This document shows positions 9,100 through 17,917 of a DNA stretch of 64,000 bases, in pieces. Within the stretch, counting starts at the first letter, position 1. Each line of letters opens with the position of its first letter. Source of the DNA: Hymenobacter jejuensis (GTDB taxonomy: Bacteria > Bacteroidota > Bacteroidia > Cytophagales > Hymenobacteraceae); the NCBI RefSeq assembly GCF_006337165.1, contig NZ_CP040896.1, forward strand, positions 3,348,001 to 3,412,000, written 5' to 3'. A program made the position numbers and the translations under genes. The notes under the pieces were generated by a model that had not been told where the DNA came from, made no database searches, and was given only the letters and a program-made list of their open reading frames with translations.

Positions 9100-10008
9100 G
9101 TATTCGCCTTCTTCGTCCGGGCGGTAGGCGTAGTTTTCCACGACCGCCGGCTTTTGCCCAATGCTATCAACTAAAGCCCGCAAGCCGATGCCTTCTTTGC
9201 GCTCGACCAAGTTGAAGTATTGAAACATGAGGGCAACTATAGTGGGAATATAAAGCAGACTTGCGCCGACCGTAGCAATACTCTGGGTCACCATCATGGC
9301 GGCGTCGGAAGAGATGAAGGGCCAATGCAATGCTTTAGCGGCAAAAACCAGGTACTGAGGAATTTGAAAGATGATGTTGAGAAAGCTCTGGATAAGCGTC
9401 ATAACGAATATCAACCCTAGGGTAGACCACCATTTGCCGCTGATCAAAGACAGGCAGCGCCTCAGCGTACGATCAAAGCTGCCGCCTTCCATTACCATGA
9501 CTACCATAAACAAACTAAGCGGTACTGCTAAGTAAATGCCGGGCACAAACAGCAGCACAAAAGCAATAACCAAAAGAATGCTCACGCCCACCAACGACAA
9601 GAGCATCCAGGGCGCTGTGCCGCGGACTTTTTGCCAAACCATCCGCGGTGTAACCTCTTCTTGTACAGAAGATTCCATGCGAAGCAATACATACCCGTAA
9701 ACCGTAGCTGCCAGCAAAACATACGTCAGGAGCAGGCCGGCCAAACCGACAAAGTAGCCTAGTCCCGTCGGAACAGCGCCGAAAGCAGAAAAATCGCGGT
9801 TGGGTTGAGTAAGAGCGCGGTTAAATACCGAAGCCTGAGCCAAGCCTAACGAAATACCAGTTACCAATGCCACCGGCAACACGATGTACACCACGGCCTT
9901 GCCCAAGGGCCGCGCATGCGCTGCCAGAAACTCAAACGTCGCGCTGATCTTCATGCCAAAATCGCGTTCCTGGCGGAAATCAGCTTCTTGGGTAAATTTT
10001 GATTGCAT
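9097..10008 (-). CDS. Multipass membrane protein of the MoxR/DUF58 module
   Basis: The protein has 303 residues from the ATG at 10008 (MQSKFTQEADFRQERDFG). The frame is open upstream, but that part would overlap the preceding gene and has no coding look. About five or six membrane helices alternate with short loops, and the C-terminus ends FQYFNLVERKEG before a soluble tail, a pattern seen in DUF4013-like or GDPD membrane-domain-like proteins. No catalytic motif is visible. Position between the SpoIIM-like and DUF4129 genes implies a shared membrane complex. Confidence 0.8.
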   Translation of the reverse strand: MQSKFTQEADFRQERDFGMKISATFEFLAAHARPLGKAVVYIVLPVALVTGISLGLAQASVFNRALTQPNRDFSAFGAVPTGLGYFVGLAGLLLTYVLLAATVYGYVLLRMESSVQEEVTPRMVWQKVRGTAPWMLLSLVGVSILLVIAFVLLFVPGIYLAVPLSLFMVVMVMEGGSFDRTLRRCLSLISGKWWSTLGLIFVMTLIQSFLNIIFQIPQYLVFAAKALHWPFISSDAAMMVTQSIATVGASLLYIPTIVALMFQYFNLVERKEGIGLRALVDSIGQKPAVVENYAYRPDEEGEY

Positions 10009-10011
10009 ACG

Positions 10012-10039
10012 TAAGTATTTGTTAATCAAATAGTTGTTA
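10012..10039 (-). repeat. AT-rich intergenic element after the SpoIIM-like gene
   Basis: Directly after the minus-strand stop reads TAACAACTATTTGATTAACA, then AATACTTAC. It is a degenerate copy of the dispersed element and makes up the entire 28-bp spacer. Confidence 0.45.
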
Positions 10040-10996
10040 AACAGAGCCGCCGTCGCCGAACCGGCGCCTGAGTTGACGAGGATACAGGATAAAATACCAA
10101 CCAATAAAGGCTGCCGAGCCGCCGATGATGGCTACACTCAGCGCAGCAGGCATTTCGGTGTGGCGCGTCACGAAGCCTTCCAGAAAGCCCGCCAAGATGA
10201 AAATCGGTACCAAGCCAATGGCAATCTTGACGCCGTCGCGGGCACCGCGCCGGAAGGAGGCCGCGCGCGAATAAGTGCCCGGAAAAAGCAGGCTGTTGCC
10301 CATCACAAAGCCCGCGCCGCCGGCCAGCACAATGGCCGAAATCTCGAGCGTACCGTGAATCCAGATGGTGAGCAGAGAAGGCAACAACACGCCCTTCTGG
10401 TAGAAAAAGTACTGGAAGGAGCCCAGCATCACGCCGTTTTTGAACAGCATGTACGCCGTGCCCAGCGAAAACGAAACACCCAGTGCAAACGTCATCAGGG
10501 CCACGCGCACATTGTTGACGGTGATAAACAGGAACATCGGCGCTTCCGACATGCCTTTGTACACGGCCATAGGGTCGCCTTTCTCGATGTTGTCGAGCGT
10601 TGTGTTGACGTAATCATCGCCGAGCACCACGCGCACAAACGTGTCGTCGTAAGCTGCCGACAAAGCGCCAAGGGCCGTGAAGACCAAAAACACAACCAGC
10701 GCCCATCCCAGTGTGCGGTGATGCCTGCCTACTACCAAAGGCAATTCGTGCTGCCAAAACCGCTTAAACCGCCCCGGAGCCTCCTTTTTGTTTTTATAAA
10801 TGGCCTGGTGTAGCTTGCCAGTCAGCGCGTTGAGATACTGCGTAGTCGGCGAGTTCGGATAGAAGGTTTGGGCGAACGCCAAGTCGTCGGTCAGCTCCAC
10901 GAAACGCGTAGCCAGCTCGTCGGGGCCGGCGGGGGGCTCGGTTTCAAAACGCCGCCATTTGGCCTCGTTCTGACGCAGGAAAACGGCTTCGCGCAT
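10037..10996 (-). CDS. Stage II sporulation protein M-like membrane protein
   Basis: The 319 residues match the SpoIIM/DUF95 family: a soluble N-terminal region (about 1-100, MREAVFLRQNEAKWRRFE), then about five membrane helices including FGVSFSLGTAYMLFKNGVMLG-like and IWIHGTLEISAIVLAGGAGF stretches. The WIHGTLE block is the family signature. Bacteroidota do not sporulate, so the SpoIIM name marks homology only. It heads the minus-strand module, with a TATATTTG box about 50 bp upstream, and is divergent from the RDD gene. Confidence 0.9.
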   Translation of the reverse strand: MREAVFLRQNEAKWRRFETEPPAGPDELATRFVELTDDLAFAQTFYPNSPTTQYLNALTGKLHQAIYKNKKEAPGRFKRFWQHELPLVVGRHHRTLGWALVVFLVFTALGALSAAYDDTFVRVVLGDDYVNTTLDNIEKGDPMAVYKGMSEAPMFLFITVNNVRVALMTFALGVSFSLGTAYMLFKNGVMLGSFQYFFYQKGVLLPSLLTIWIHGTLEISAIVLAGGAGFVMGNSLLFPGTYSRAASFRRGARDGVKIAIGLVPIFILAGFLEGFVTRHTEMPAALSVAIIGGSAAFIGWYFILYPRQLRRRFGDGGSV

Positions 10997-11046
10997 AAGG
11001 GGGCAACACGTAAAAACGGAGTAAAAAAGCGGCAGACGCAGTCTGA

Positions 11047-11054
11047 CAAATATA
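11047..11054 (-). promoter_or_regulatory. Candidate -7 box for the SpoIIM-to-DUF58 operon
   Basis: TATATTTG on the minus strand fits the Bacteroidota TAnnTTTG -7 consensus and sits about 50 nt before the start codon of the first gene. No clear TTTG -33 box was found at the expected spacing. Confidence 0.35.
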
Positions 11055-11095
11055 AAGATTTAGCCTTCGTTCCGGGCCTTATTTGGCCTTTTGTT

Positions 11096-11812
11096 ATGAG
11101 CACGATTCGCATTCATACCACCCAAAACGTCACGCTAGAATACGAGGTCGCCAGCCTCGGCGACCGCATCCTGGCCGCCCTGATCGACTATGGCCTGTAC
11201 CTCGTGTGGTTTCTGCTGTGCGCCGTGCTCAACTCTCAATTTGGCCTGGGATTAGGCCAGGTGGGCGTGCTGCTTATGTTGCTGCCGACGATGGTGTACC
11301 ACTTGGCTTGCGAGGTCTTTTTCAACGGCCAAAGCCTGGGCAAGAAAGCCCGGCACATCAAAGTGATTCGGCTGGATGGCACGCGGCCCAGCTTGGGCAA
11401 CTACGTGCTGCGCTGGTTGTTACGCCCCATCGAAATCCTGACGTTTGGCGGCGCCATAGCGGCGCTCACCATTTTGCTCAATGGGCGCGGCCAGCGCCTC
11501 GGCGACTTGGCCGCGGGCACAGCTGTGATTAGCCTGAAGCCTCGGCCGCAGCATGCCAGCCCCTTGTCAGCCGGCCTCACCTCTTCCGACTACATGGTGG
11601 TGTTTCCGCAGGCCGCGCAGCTCAGCGACCACGATGTGGCCGTCGTCCGGCAACTACTGTTTAAAAGCGTGCAGCGTCAGAATTATCTGCTGCTCAACGA
11701 AGTAGCCGTCAAGGTGAAATCTGTTACCGGCATCCGCACCGACTTGCCTGACGAGGCCTTTTTACGCACCATCCTCCGCGATCACGCGCATCTGCTGATG
11801 CAGCAGGTATAG
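11096..11812 (+). CDS. RDD family membrane protein
   Basis: The 238-residue protein starts at MSTIRIHTTQNVTLEYEVAS. The RDD domain follows with its signature Arg-Asp pair (LGDRILAALIDYGLY), a second helix (LLMLLPTMVYHLACEVFFNG), QSLGKKARHIKV and GQRLGDLAAGTAVI. The upstream open frame reads through the divergent intergenic region and is rejected. The soluble C-terminal domain of about 90 residues is helical. RDD proteins may take part in transport; here the tie is to the divergent MoxR/DUF58 module, where an RDD gene is a usual member. Confidence 0.9.
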   Translation: MSTIRIHTTQNVTLEYEVASLGDRILAALIDYGLYLVWFLLCAVLNSQFGLGLGQVGVLLMLLPTMVYHLACEVFFNGQSLGKKARHIKVIRLDGTRPSLGNYVLRWLLRPIEILTFGGAIAALTILLNGRGQRLGDLAAGTAVISLKPRPQHASPLSAGLTSSDYMVVFPQAAQLSDHDVAVVRQLLFKSVQRQNYLLLNEVAVKVKSVTGIRTDLPDEAFLRTILRDHAHLLMQQV

Positions 11813-11832
11813 GCAGCATTTTGATCGGTACT

Positions 11833-11869
11833 AAAAGAGGCGCCCCACATCATACGGAGCGCCTCTTTT
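11833..11869. terminator. Bidirectional intrinsic terminator
   Basis: AAAAGAGGCGC (11833-11843) pairs with GCGCCTCTTTT (11859-11869). It serves the convergent RDD gene (plus) and SDR gene (minus). Confidence 0.85.
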
Positions 11870-11899
11870 GATTTTTGCAATTGTTTGATTGATAATATG

Positions 11900-12631
11900 T
11901 TACCAAGCAACGTGTTGTCCTTGCCAGTTCAGGAAGCTCCCATTTTCTTCGGCGTGAAGCTGATCGGTGAGGCGGATGATGCCGCGGGCCGAGTCGGTGG
12001 GGTTGAGGGCGGCACCGGTGCCGCCCATATCCGTACGCATCCAGCCCGGATCAACCATAATTGAAATCAGCCCGTAATGGCCGACTTCGGCAGCCACAGT
12101 GCGCATGTACATATTCATGGCGGCTTTGCTGGCGCTGTAGTGATACTGGCTGCCCGAGGCCTTAAGCGTAAGCGAACCTAGGCCCGAGGACAAGCTCACA
12201 ATGCGGCTCTTATTGCCAGCCCGTAGCAGGCCCAAAAACTCTTGGGCAACCAGCAGTGGGCCTACCGCATTGGTGCCGAATACCTGAAGGGCGTCGTCGT
12301 AACGCAGATTGCCTAAGTACTGGGTGTTGGGGTCGTCGTTGAGGCCAGAACCTGGATGCCCAGGCAGGATGCCCGCGTTATTAATCAGAATATCAAGACC
12401 ATCGGTGACGGCTTCTACGGCTTTGCGGGCCGCTTCCAGCGAAGCCGGATCGGTCACATCAAGGCCAATCACGACCAGCCGATCGGGGTATTGCTCGTGC
12501 AGGGTGTTCAAATCGATGGCTGATTCGGGCTGGCGAGTAGCGGCAAAAACCTGGTCGCCGCGCTCCAGGTATTGGCGCGTGAGTTCAAGGCCCAGGCCGC
12601 GGTTGGCACCGGTAATAAGGACGCGTTTCAT
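11900..12631 (-). CDS. Short-chain dehydrogenase/reductase (SDR)
   Basis: The 243-residue Rossmann enzyme opens MKRVLITGANRGLGLELTRQ with the TGxxxGxG cofactor loop. It has the NNAG block (ILINNAGILPG), a catalytic Ser in SLSSGLGSL and the YxxxK motif (YHYSASKAA). It is a classical SDR of the C-factor/carbonyl-reductase-like type. The Arg in GANRG after the glycine loop favours NADPH. The substrate cannot be told from sequence. The gene stands alone between two convergent or spaced neighbours. Confidence 0.9.
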   Translation of the reverse strand: MKRVLITGANRGLGLELTRQYLERGDQVFAATRQPESAIDLNTLHEQYPDRLVVIGLDVTDPASLEAARKAVEAVTDGLDILINNAGILPGHPGSGLNDDPNTQYLGNLRYDDALQVFGTNAVGPLLVAQEFLGLLRAGNKSRIVSLSSGLGSLTLKASGSQYHYSASKAAMNMYMRTVAAEVGHYGLISIMVDPGWMRTDMGGTGAALNPTDSARGIIRLTDQLHAEENGSFLNWQGQHVAW

Positions 12632-12787
12632 AGGGTGAGTTGGGTTGAGGTAAACTCTGGTGGTACTTCGGGTTCGCGATCGCAGTTTACGTAATTATCG
12701 CGGCCGGATGGGCAATATCAAACTTTGCCAGGTCCAAACAATGCGGCCCACACGGGCTTATTAAGCAACTATAGAATACACAAAAAG

Positions 12788-12819
12788 AAAAGCCGACAAC
12801 CCAAACGGGCGCCGGCTTT
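12788..12819 (-). terminator. Probable weak terminator after the small RDD gene
   Basis: AAAGCCGaCaaCCC pairs imperfectly with GGGcGcCGGCTTT. On the minus strand it ends in CGGCTTTTC, giving only a short T run. Confidence 0.5.
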
Positions 12820-12848
12820 GATGTAAATATCTGATAATTAGGAAGTTG

Positions 12849-13286
12849 CTACTTGCGTACGCGAATCACGATGGTTTCGGAGCGCAAGTCGTGCTTGCCT
12901 TGCTCACTCTTGAGAAACGAAAAAGCCTCGTAGGGCACGCAACGCCACATTGTGCGCTTGAAAACCGTACGAAAATCGGGTTGCGTGCCTTCGTAAGTAA
13001 CTACCCGTGTGCCGGTTATCATTTTGCCGATGGTGCGCCCAAAGACGGTTTCAAAAAACAAGTAATAGACGATCAGAACCAGCACGCCGAATAAGCGGCC
13101 GAGCAGCGGGTTGTCTAGCTGGTTTAACGCGGCCTCCATACCGGCCACCGATAGAATAATTCCGATCTGAAAGGCGAATGCGTAAATAAAAACCAAGTCG
13201 AGGAGGTAATTGGCGAAGCGGCGGCCCTTGCCGGCAAGCTCCAATTGTTCGGCGGTTTCTTGAGAATCAGTAGAAGTTACTTCCAT
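12849..13286 (-). CDS. Small RDD family membrane protein
   Basis: A 145-residue protein with the RDD pattern: GKGRRFANYLLDLVFIYAFA (the Arg and Asp of the signature at about 23 and 30), a second helix LFGVLVLIVYYLFFETVFG and the GRTIGKMITGTRVV block. It is the minimal form of the family, without the soluble tail of the 11.1-kb paralogue. No operon partner is evident. Transport or membrane-scaffold function is possible, not shown. Confidence 0.88.
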   Translation of the reverse strand: MEVTSTDSQETAEQLELAGKGRRFANYLLDLVFIYAFAFQIGIILSVAGMEAALNQLDNPLLGRLFGVLVLIVYYLFFETVFGRTIGKMITGTRVVTYEGTQPDFRTVFKRTMWRCVPYEAFSFLKSEQGKHDLRSETIVIRVRK

Positions 13287-13390
13287 AAAGTGAAGGGACA
13301 GAAAGGCTTAAATAGTCTGTGCAACTTCTAAAATCGGCAAGAAATAACCTAGTACTTTTTCTGGTTCGTTATAAATATTCTAAGGAAACA

Positions 13391-13426
13391 AAAAAGCCGA
13401 CTGCTCTAAAAGACAGTCGGCTTTTT
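13391..13426 (-). terminator. Intrinsic terminator of the GNAT-nitrilase gene
   Basis: AAAAAGCCGACTG (13391-13403) pairs with CAGTCGGCTTTTT (13414-13426). The T tract on the minus strand is just after the fusion gene's stop at 13444. Confidence 0.85.
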
Positions 13427-13443
13427 ACTAGAGGTGTTACACT

Positions 13444-15141
13444 TTACTCTACGTGGATTTTGCGCTTGGTTGAGCGAGGTGCCCGTTCTTCGCCTTGTGC
13501 CAGCAGCTCGTCGTCGCGTTCGGTTTTCTTCACCCAGCTTACCGAATACAGGTCTTTCCGGCGGTCGCGGAGATTGCGCACGGCGCCGCTGGAATTCAGG
13601 TCCTTAAGCAAATCAAGGTCAAGATCCGCAATGAGCGTCATCTCGGTGTTCGGCGTGGCTTCGGCCACGATGGCATCGTGCGGGAAAGCAAAGTCTGAAG
13701 GACTAAATACCGCCGACTGCGAGTACTGAATGTCCATGTTCTCGACGCGCGGCAGGTTGCCCACCGAGCCGGTAATGGCCACATAGCATTCGTTTTCGAT
13801 GGCGCGGGCTTGGGCGCAAATGCGCACGCGCTGGTACGCGTTTTTAGTATCCGTCCAGAAGGGTACGAACAGGATTTTCATGCCCTCGTCGGAGAGCATG
13901 CGAGCCAGCTCCGGAAACTCCGAATCGTAACACACCAGAATGCCAATCTTGCCAAAGTCGGTGTCGAAGCACTTGAGCTTGTCGCCGCCGCGCATGCCCC
14001 AATAGCTGGCTTCGTCAGGGGTTACATGCAGCTTATATTGCTCATCCACAGTGCCATCGCGGCGGCAGAGGTACGAGACGTTGTAGAGTTTGCCATCTTC
14101 GTACATGGGCATGGAGCCCGCGATAACGTTGATGTTGTAGCTCACGGCCAGCTCCATGAACTTGGTCTTGATGGGTTCCGTGAACGCCGCCATTGCCCGA
14201 ATGGCCACCGACGGTGATTCTTCGTTGGTGAGCGCCATGAGCGGCGCATTGAAGAATTCTGGAAACAGCACACAGTCAGCCTTATAGCCGCTTACCGTAT
14301 CAACAAAAAACTCAATCTGCTGGTAGAAGTCTTCCAGGCTGCGGGTAGCGCGCATCTGCCACTGCACAATTCCGATGCGCACGTTAGACTTCTGGTTACC
14401 AATGAGTTTCTCTTCCTCTTCGTAATACACGTTGATCCATTCGAGCAGGGTGGCGAAAGCCTTCGACTCGGAGTCGTAGGGCAGGTAGCCCTTGATAATC
14501 TTGCGAACGTGAAACTCGTTGCTGAGTTGGAAAGTCAGAATCGGGTCCGTGATTTCCTTGTTGCGCACCATCTCCACGTACTTGGCCGGCGTCATCTCGT
14601 TGGCATACGCCGCGTAGCCGGGAATGCGGCCGCCGGCTACCATCGCCCGCAGGTTCAGGTTTTCGCACAACTCCTTGCGCGCATCGTAGAGGCGGCGGCC
14701 CAAGCGCAGCGAGCGGTACTCGGGGTCCACGAACACATCGACGCCGTACAGCGTGTCGCCATCGGGGTTGTGGGTGTTAAACTTGCCGTTGCCCGTGATT
14801 TTGGCGTAGGTATGTTTGTCGCCGAAGTCGCTGTACTGCACGATGATAGCCAGCGCCGCAGCTACGACCACGCCGTTGTCTTCGATGCAAATCTGGCCTT
14901 CGGGAAATTTCTTGATCAGGGCGTAGTACTCATCAGAGGCCCAGGCGCCCTCCATGTTGGAGTACACCTTGTCCATGATGTCTTTCACGGCTTTGAAGTC
15001 GTTTCTTTTCAGGGTCCGCAGTACCAGCTTGTGCGCCGGAACAGCGGTGGGCGTCAGCAGCTCGCCAGGGGAGGGCATGCCGGGTAGCGCCTGCTTTTTA
15101 GCGTGGCTGCCGCCGGTTTTGCCGCTAGAATTGGTTGCCAT
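13444..15141 (-). CDS. GNAT acetyltransferase / carbon-nitrogen hydrolase fusion
   Basis: This 565-residue two-domain protein has a GNAT domain at about 38-245 (LRTLKRNDFKAVKDIMDKVY; acetyl-CoA loop region RSLRLGRRLYDARK) and a nitrilase-superfamily amidase at about 254-530. The nitrilase triad is visible as Glu295 (FPEFF), Lys370 (EQYKLHV) and Cys404 (LVCYDSEF). Such fusions are widespread in Bacteroidota, but the substrate is not known. One reading is amide hydrolysis followed by acetylation of the released amine. The N-terminal 30 residues are low-complexity. Monocistronic, with a TAGCTTTG box 19 bp upstream of the start. Confidence 0.92.
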   Translation of the reverse strand: MATNSSGKTGGSHAKKQALPGMPSPGELLTPTAVPAHKLVLRTLKRNDFKAVKDIMDKVYSNMEGAWASDEYYALIKKFPEGQICIEDNGVVVAAALAIIVQYSDFGDKHTYAKITGNGKFNTHNPDGDTLYGVDVFVDPEYRSLRLGRRLYDARKELCENLNLRAMVAGGRIPGYAAYANEMTPAKYVEMVRNKEITDPILTFQLSNEFHVRKIIKGYLPYDSESKAFATLLEWINVYYEEEEKLIGNQKSNVRIGIVQWQMRATRSLEDFYQQIEFFVDTVSGYKADCVLFPEFFNAPLMALTNEESPSVAIRAMAAFTEPIKTKFMELAVSYNINVIAGSMPMYEDGKLYNVSYLCRRDGTVDEQYKLHVTPDEASYWGMRGGDKLKCFDTDFGKIGILVCYDSEFPELARMLSDEGMKILFVPFWTDTKNAYQRVRICAQARAIENECYVAITGSVGNLPRVENMDIQYSQSAVFSPSDFAFPHDAIVAEATPNTEMTLIADLDLDLLKDLNSSGAVRNLRDRRKDLYSVSWVKKTERDDELLAQGEERAPRSTKRKIHVE

Positions 15142-15459
15142 AAGTAGGTTGGGTTTTTACAAAGCTAACGAATGCCGCCGCCGGCCGCCGATAAATCGGC
15201 TCGGCCAGGGTGCAGCTTCGGTTGAGGGTACTCCGCTTTACGGGTTAAGGTTTAGGAAGCAATAAGCTTGGCCGCCCGGAAAGAGCTATCCTTCACGGTT
15301 TTGCTTCCGGAATTAACGCAGTCGCTTGCAGGCGGGTTTGATTTGAAAACCGGTAATAAAGGAAAGCCAAGCCGGCATGCTTGTGGTAATAAAGAATATA
15401 ACTACCAGGTGCTAACATTCGTTTCGGGAGTATTGATGAACTTCCTATCCGCCAGCCCC
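15142..15459. other. 318-bp divergent intergenic region
   Basis: Lies between the divergent GNAT-nitrilase and small lipoprotein genes. The only element seen is a -7-like box near 15160. A frame that is open across it on the plus strand joins the lipoprotein gene but shows no coding character. Confidence 0.5.
15160..15167 (-). promoter_or_regulatory. Candidate -7 box for the GNAT-nitrilase gene
   Basis: TAGCTTTG on the minus strand matches TAnnTTTG and predicts a leader of about a dozen bases. No convincing -33 TTTG. Confidence 0.4.
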
Positions 15460-15762
15460 ATGAAAGTAGTGCGTCTTCTCTTCCTGCTTAGTTTCGCTGC
15501 CGCCTTCGGCGCGTGCTCGTCCAATTCATCGTCTGACAACGCGAATTCCTCTACCGCCGGACAAACAGGAGCCTCGGAGCCGCCCAAGAACATTTCAGCG
15601 GCCTACGATTCGGCTGTTGCCGATAGCTCTACGGCCGTCGTAAATGCCGATTCGGCCAAGCGAGGCAAGGAGCCCATTCCGCATAACGTACCGGCCGAGG
15701 AATACGCTGCTCCGGCTCGTAAAACGCCTACGTCGGCCAATCCCGCTCCCGCCAACAAGTAG
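15460..15762 (+). CDS. Small secreted lipoprotein, unknown function
   Basis: A 100-residue protein from ATG 15460 (MKVVRLLFLLSFAAAFGACS): a signal sequence with a lipobox-like FGAC, so Cys19 is the likely lipidation site. The rest is Ser/Ala/Pro-rich and disordered, with no domain. An ATG at 15436 would add MNFLSASP in front of the signal and is less likely. The gene is real by its signal peptide, Ala/Pro/Ser bias and the terminator 19 bp after its stop. No family recognised. Confidence 0.7.
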   Translation: MKVVRLLFLLSFAAAFGACSSNSSSDNANSSTAGQTGASEPPKNISAAYDSAVADSSTAVVNADSAKRGKEPIPHNVPAEEYAAPARKTPTSANPAPANK

Positions 15763-15780
15763 CAGTAACGCGCATACTAA

Positions 15781-15818
15781 CAAAAAAGGGCTGCCCGATA
15801 GCGAGCAGCCCTTTTTTG
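15781..15818. terminator. Bidirectional intrinsic terminator
   Basis: CAAAAAAGGGCTGC (15781-15794) pairs with GCAGCCCTTTTTTG (15805-15818), between the convergent lipoprotein and CoA-transferase B genes. Confidence 0.92.
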
Positions 15819-15846
15819 ATTGATGAAGGCAATAGCGTTGCGGTTG

Positions 15847-16503
15847 CTAGAGAACCATTTCGGGTACCCCTTCTTCCGGAATCACAAGCCGCCCGGCAGT
15901 GCCGGCTTTAATCTGGTCTATGGTGACGCCGGGCGCGCGCTCACGCAGCACAAAGCCATCAGGAGTAATATCAAGCACCGCGAGTTCCGTAACGATTTTC
16001 TTGACGCAGCGAATGCCAGTTATTGGTAACGTGCAGTCAGTCAATAACTTACTTGAGCCGTCGCGGGCGGTGTGCTGCATGGCCACGATGATGTTTTTGG
16101 CGGAAGCCACCAAGTCCATGGCGCCGCCCATGCCTTTTACCATCTTGCCCGGAATTTTCCAGTTGGCAATGTCGCCGCGCTCCGAAACTTCCATCGCGCC
16201 CAAAATGGTGAGGTCGACGTGCTCACCGCGAATCATGCCGAAACTATCGGCCGAGCTGAACAACGACGAACCCGGCAGGGTCGTAACCGTCTGTTTGCCA
16301 GCATTAATCAGGTCGGGGTCAACCTCGTCTTCCGTCGGGAAGGGGCCCATGCCCAGCAAACCATTTTCCGATTGCAGTTCTACATTGATGCCCGCCGGAA
16401 TGTAGTTGGCTACCAGCGTCGGAATGCCAATGCCCAAATTGACGTAGTATCCATCGCGCAACTCCTGCGCTATTCGTTTGGCAATGCCGTGTTTGTCTAA
16501 CAT
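15847..16503 (-). CDS. scoB: 3-oxoacid CoA-transferase subunit B
   Basis: The 218-residue beta subunit of a class I CoA-transferase (succinyl-CoA:3-ketoacid type) activates acetoacetate with CoA from succinyl-CoA. It shows [11 protein letters not shown] and the catalytic glutamate at Glu46 in [13 protein letters not shown], which forms the acyl-CoA thioester. The alpha subunit gene is not adjacent: it lies 1.4 kb upstream on the same strand, with a serine hydrolase gene between. Acetate or butyrate CoA-transferase specificity cannot be excluded. Confidence 0.92.
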   Translation of the reverse strand: MLDKHGIAKRIAQELRDGYYVNLGIGIPTLVANYIPAGINVELQSENGLLGMGPFPTEDEVDPDLINAGKQTVTTLPGSSLFSSADSFGMIRGEHVDLTILGAMEVSERGDIANWKIPGKMVKGMGGAMDLVASAKNIIVAMQHTARDGSSKLLTDCTLPITGIRCVKKIVTELAVLDITPDGFVLRERAPGVTIDQIKAGTAGRLVIPEEGVPEMVL

Positions 16504-16532
16504 AATGCGGGTGGGAAAGAAAGAGGGACGAG

Positions 16533-17837
16533 TTATTTAACCAAGACAGCTTTCGATTCGATGACCGTCTGGCGCACCAGCATCTTGTATTTGTCGGCCA
16601 GGTCGCCATAGCTGTTGGGGTATTTCTGGGTGTAGAGGAGCGCCACGATTTTCTCCTTCGGGTCGACCCAATACGTAGTGCCGAAGATGCCGCCCCACTC
16701 AAAGCTGCCTTCCGAAAGGCCCGACTTGGCCGCACCCTGCGGCGTGACGATGCTGAAACCCAACCCAAACTTATTCAGGCCTTGGTTCACGTCGCCAATC
16801 TGGTTTTGCGTCATCAAACGCACCGTAGCTGGTTTGAGCAAACGCCGGCCTTTGTACTGGCCTTCGTTAAGCATCATTTGCAGAAAAATGGCATAGTCGT
16901 CGATGGTGGAGGACAGGCCCGCGCCGCCCGAGAAATAGGTGCCGGCCTCCTTGGGGTAATCCGGGATCATGCCATCACGCGGCCCCGTCTTGATGGTATT
17001 CTTAGCGGCATCTTGCGTGTAAAGCGCCGCCAGACGGGGCTGCTTATTGGCGGGCAGGTAGAAGTAGGTGTCACGCATGGCCAGCGGTTCGAACAAGCGC
17101 GTGCGCAAAAACTGGTCGAGTGGCTGGCCGGAGAGCACCTCGATCAGGTAGCCCAGCACATCTACGCTCAGGCCGTACGTAAAGCGTTCGCCCGGCTGGT
17201 GCATCAGCGGCAACGGGCCCAGCGCGTTCATGCGGGTCGCCAGCTTGTCGTTTGGCGTGCCAATGCCGCTGGGAATGTGCGCCTTCGCATAAATCGCTTT
17301 TGCTTCTTTGCTGCCAATAACCGGGTAGCTGATGCCCGACGTGTGCGTGAGCAGCTGGCGAATGGTGATTTCGCTGCGGGCCGGAACAGTAGTGTAAGTA
17401 GAATCCTGCTCGTTGAATGTAGCCAGCACTTTCGGGTTGCGGAAAGCCGGCAGATACTTCGAAATAGGATCGTCGAGCTGAAACTTGCCTTCATCGTAAA
17501 GCATCATCACGCCTGCGCTGGTGATGGCTTTCGTCTGAGAAGCTATGCGCACGATGGCATCGGCTTGGAGGGGCGTTTTGGCGTTTACATCGTTCAGCCC
17601 AAAGGCTTTACGATAAATAACGTGACCATCGCGCATGATCAGAGCAATGGCGCCGGGTACCCGATTGGCCTCGGTGTACTCGCGTAGCAGCTGGTCGATG
17701 GCAGGTAAGGAGGCCTGGGCGGAAGCCGAGGGTTTAGCCTTGGCAGCGGGCCGGGTGGCGACCGGAGCCGCTGTTTGCGCGCTGGTGGTATAGCCGCTGA
17801 ACAGGAGCAGCAACGCAAGAATCATAGCCTTTCTCAT
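16533..17837 (-). CDS. Serine hydrolase of the beta-lactamase/DD-peptidase family, secreted
   Basis: The 434-residue protein has a signal peptide ([20 protein letters not shown]) and an Ala/Pro linker, then a class C beta-lactamase-like fold. The nucleophile motif SxxK is Ser100-Gln-Thr-Lys103, the Tyr motif appears as FTYGLSVD, and [12 protein letters not shown] replaces the KTG-type strand. Such proteins are often esterases or D-amino-acid peptidases rather than resistance enzymes. It sits between the two CoA-transferase subunit genes, 29 bp before scoB and 80 bp after scoA, so it is probably co-transcribed with both. Confidence 0.9.
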   Translation of the reverse strand: MRKAMILALLLLFSGYTTSAQTAAPVATRPAAKAKPSASAQASLPAIDQLLREYTEANRVPGAIALIMRDGHVIYRKAFGLNDVNAKTPLQADAIVRIASQTKAITSAGVMMLYDEGKFQLDDPISKYLPAFRNPKVLATFNEQDSTYTTVPARSEITIRQLLTHTSGISYPVIGSKEAKAIYAKAHIPSGIGTPNDKLATRMNALGPLPLMHQPGERFTYGLSVDVLGYLIEVLSGQPLDQFLRTRLFEPLAMRDTYFYLPANKQPRLAALYTQDAAKNTIKTGPRDGMIPDYPKEAGTYFSGGAGLSSTIDDYAIFLQMMLNEGQYKGRRLLKPATVRLMTQNQIGDVNQGLNKFGLGFSIVTPQGAAKSGLSEGSFEWGGIFGTTYWVDPKEKIVALLYTQKYPNSYGDLADKYKMLVRQTVIESKAVLVK

Positions 17838-17917
17838 AGGAATAAAAACTTAGGTTTTAGAGCCAAGCAAAGGGCTCTATCACTTGCTGTACTTGATGCT
17901 TGTCGGATGCCGATGCG

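Noticed and set aside
10868..11095. Upstream extension of the RDD protein
   Set aside because: It would overlap the divergent spoIIM-like gene and its promoter; the RDD domain starts soon after ATG 11096.
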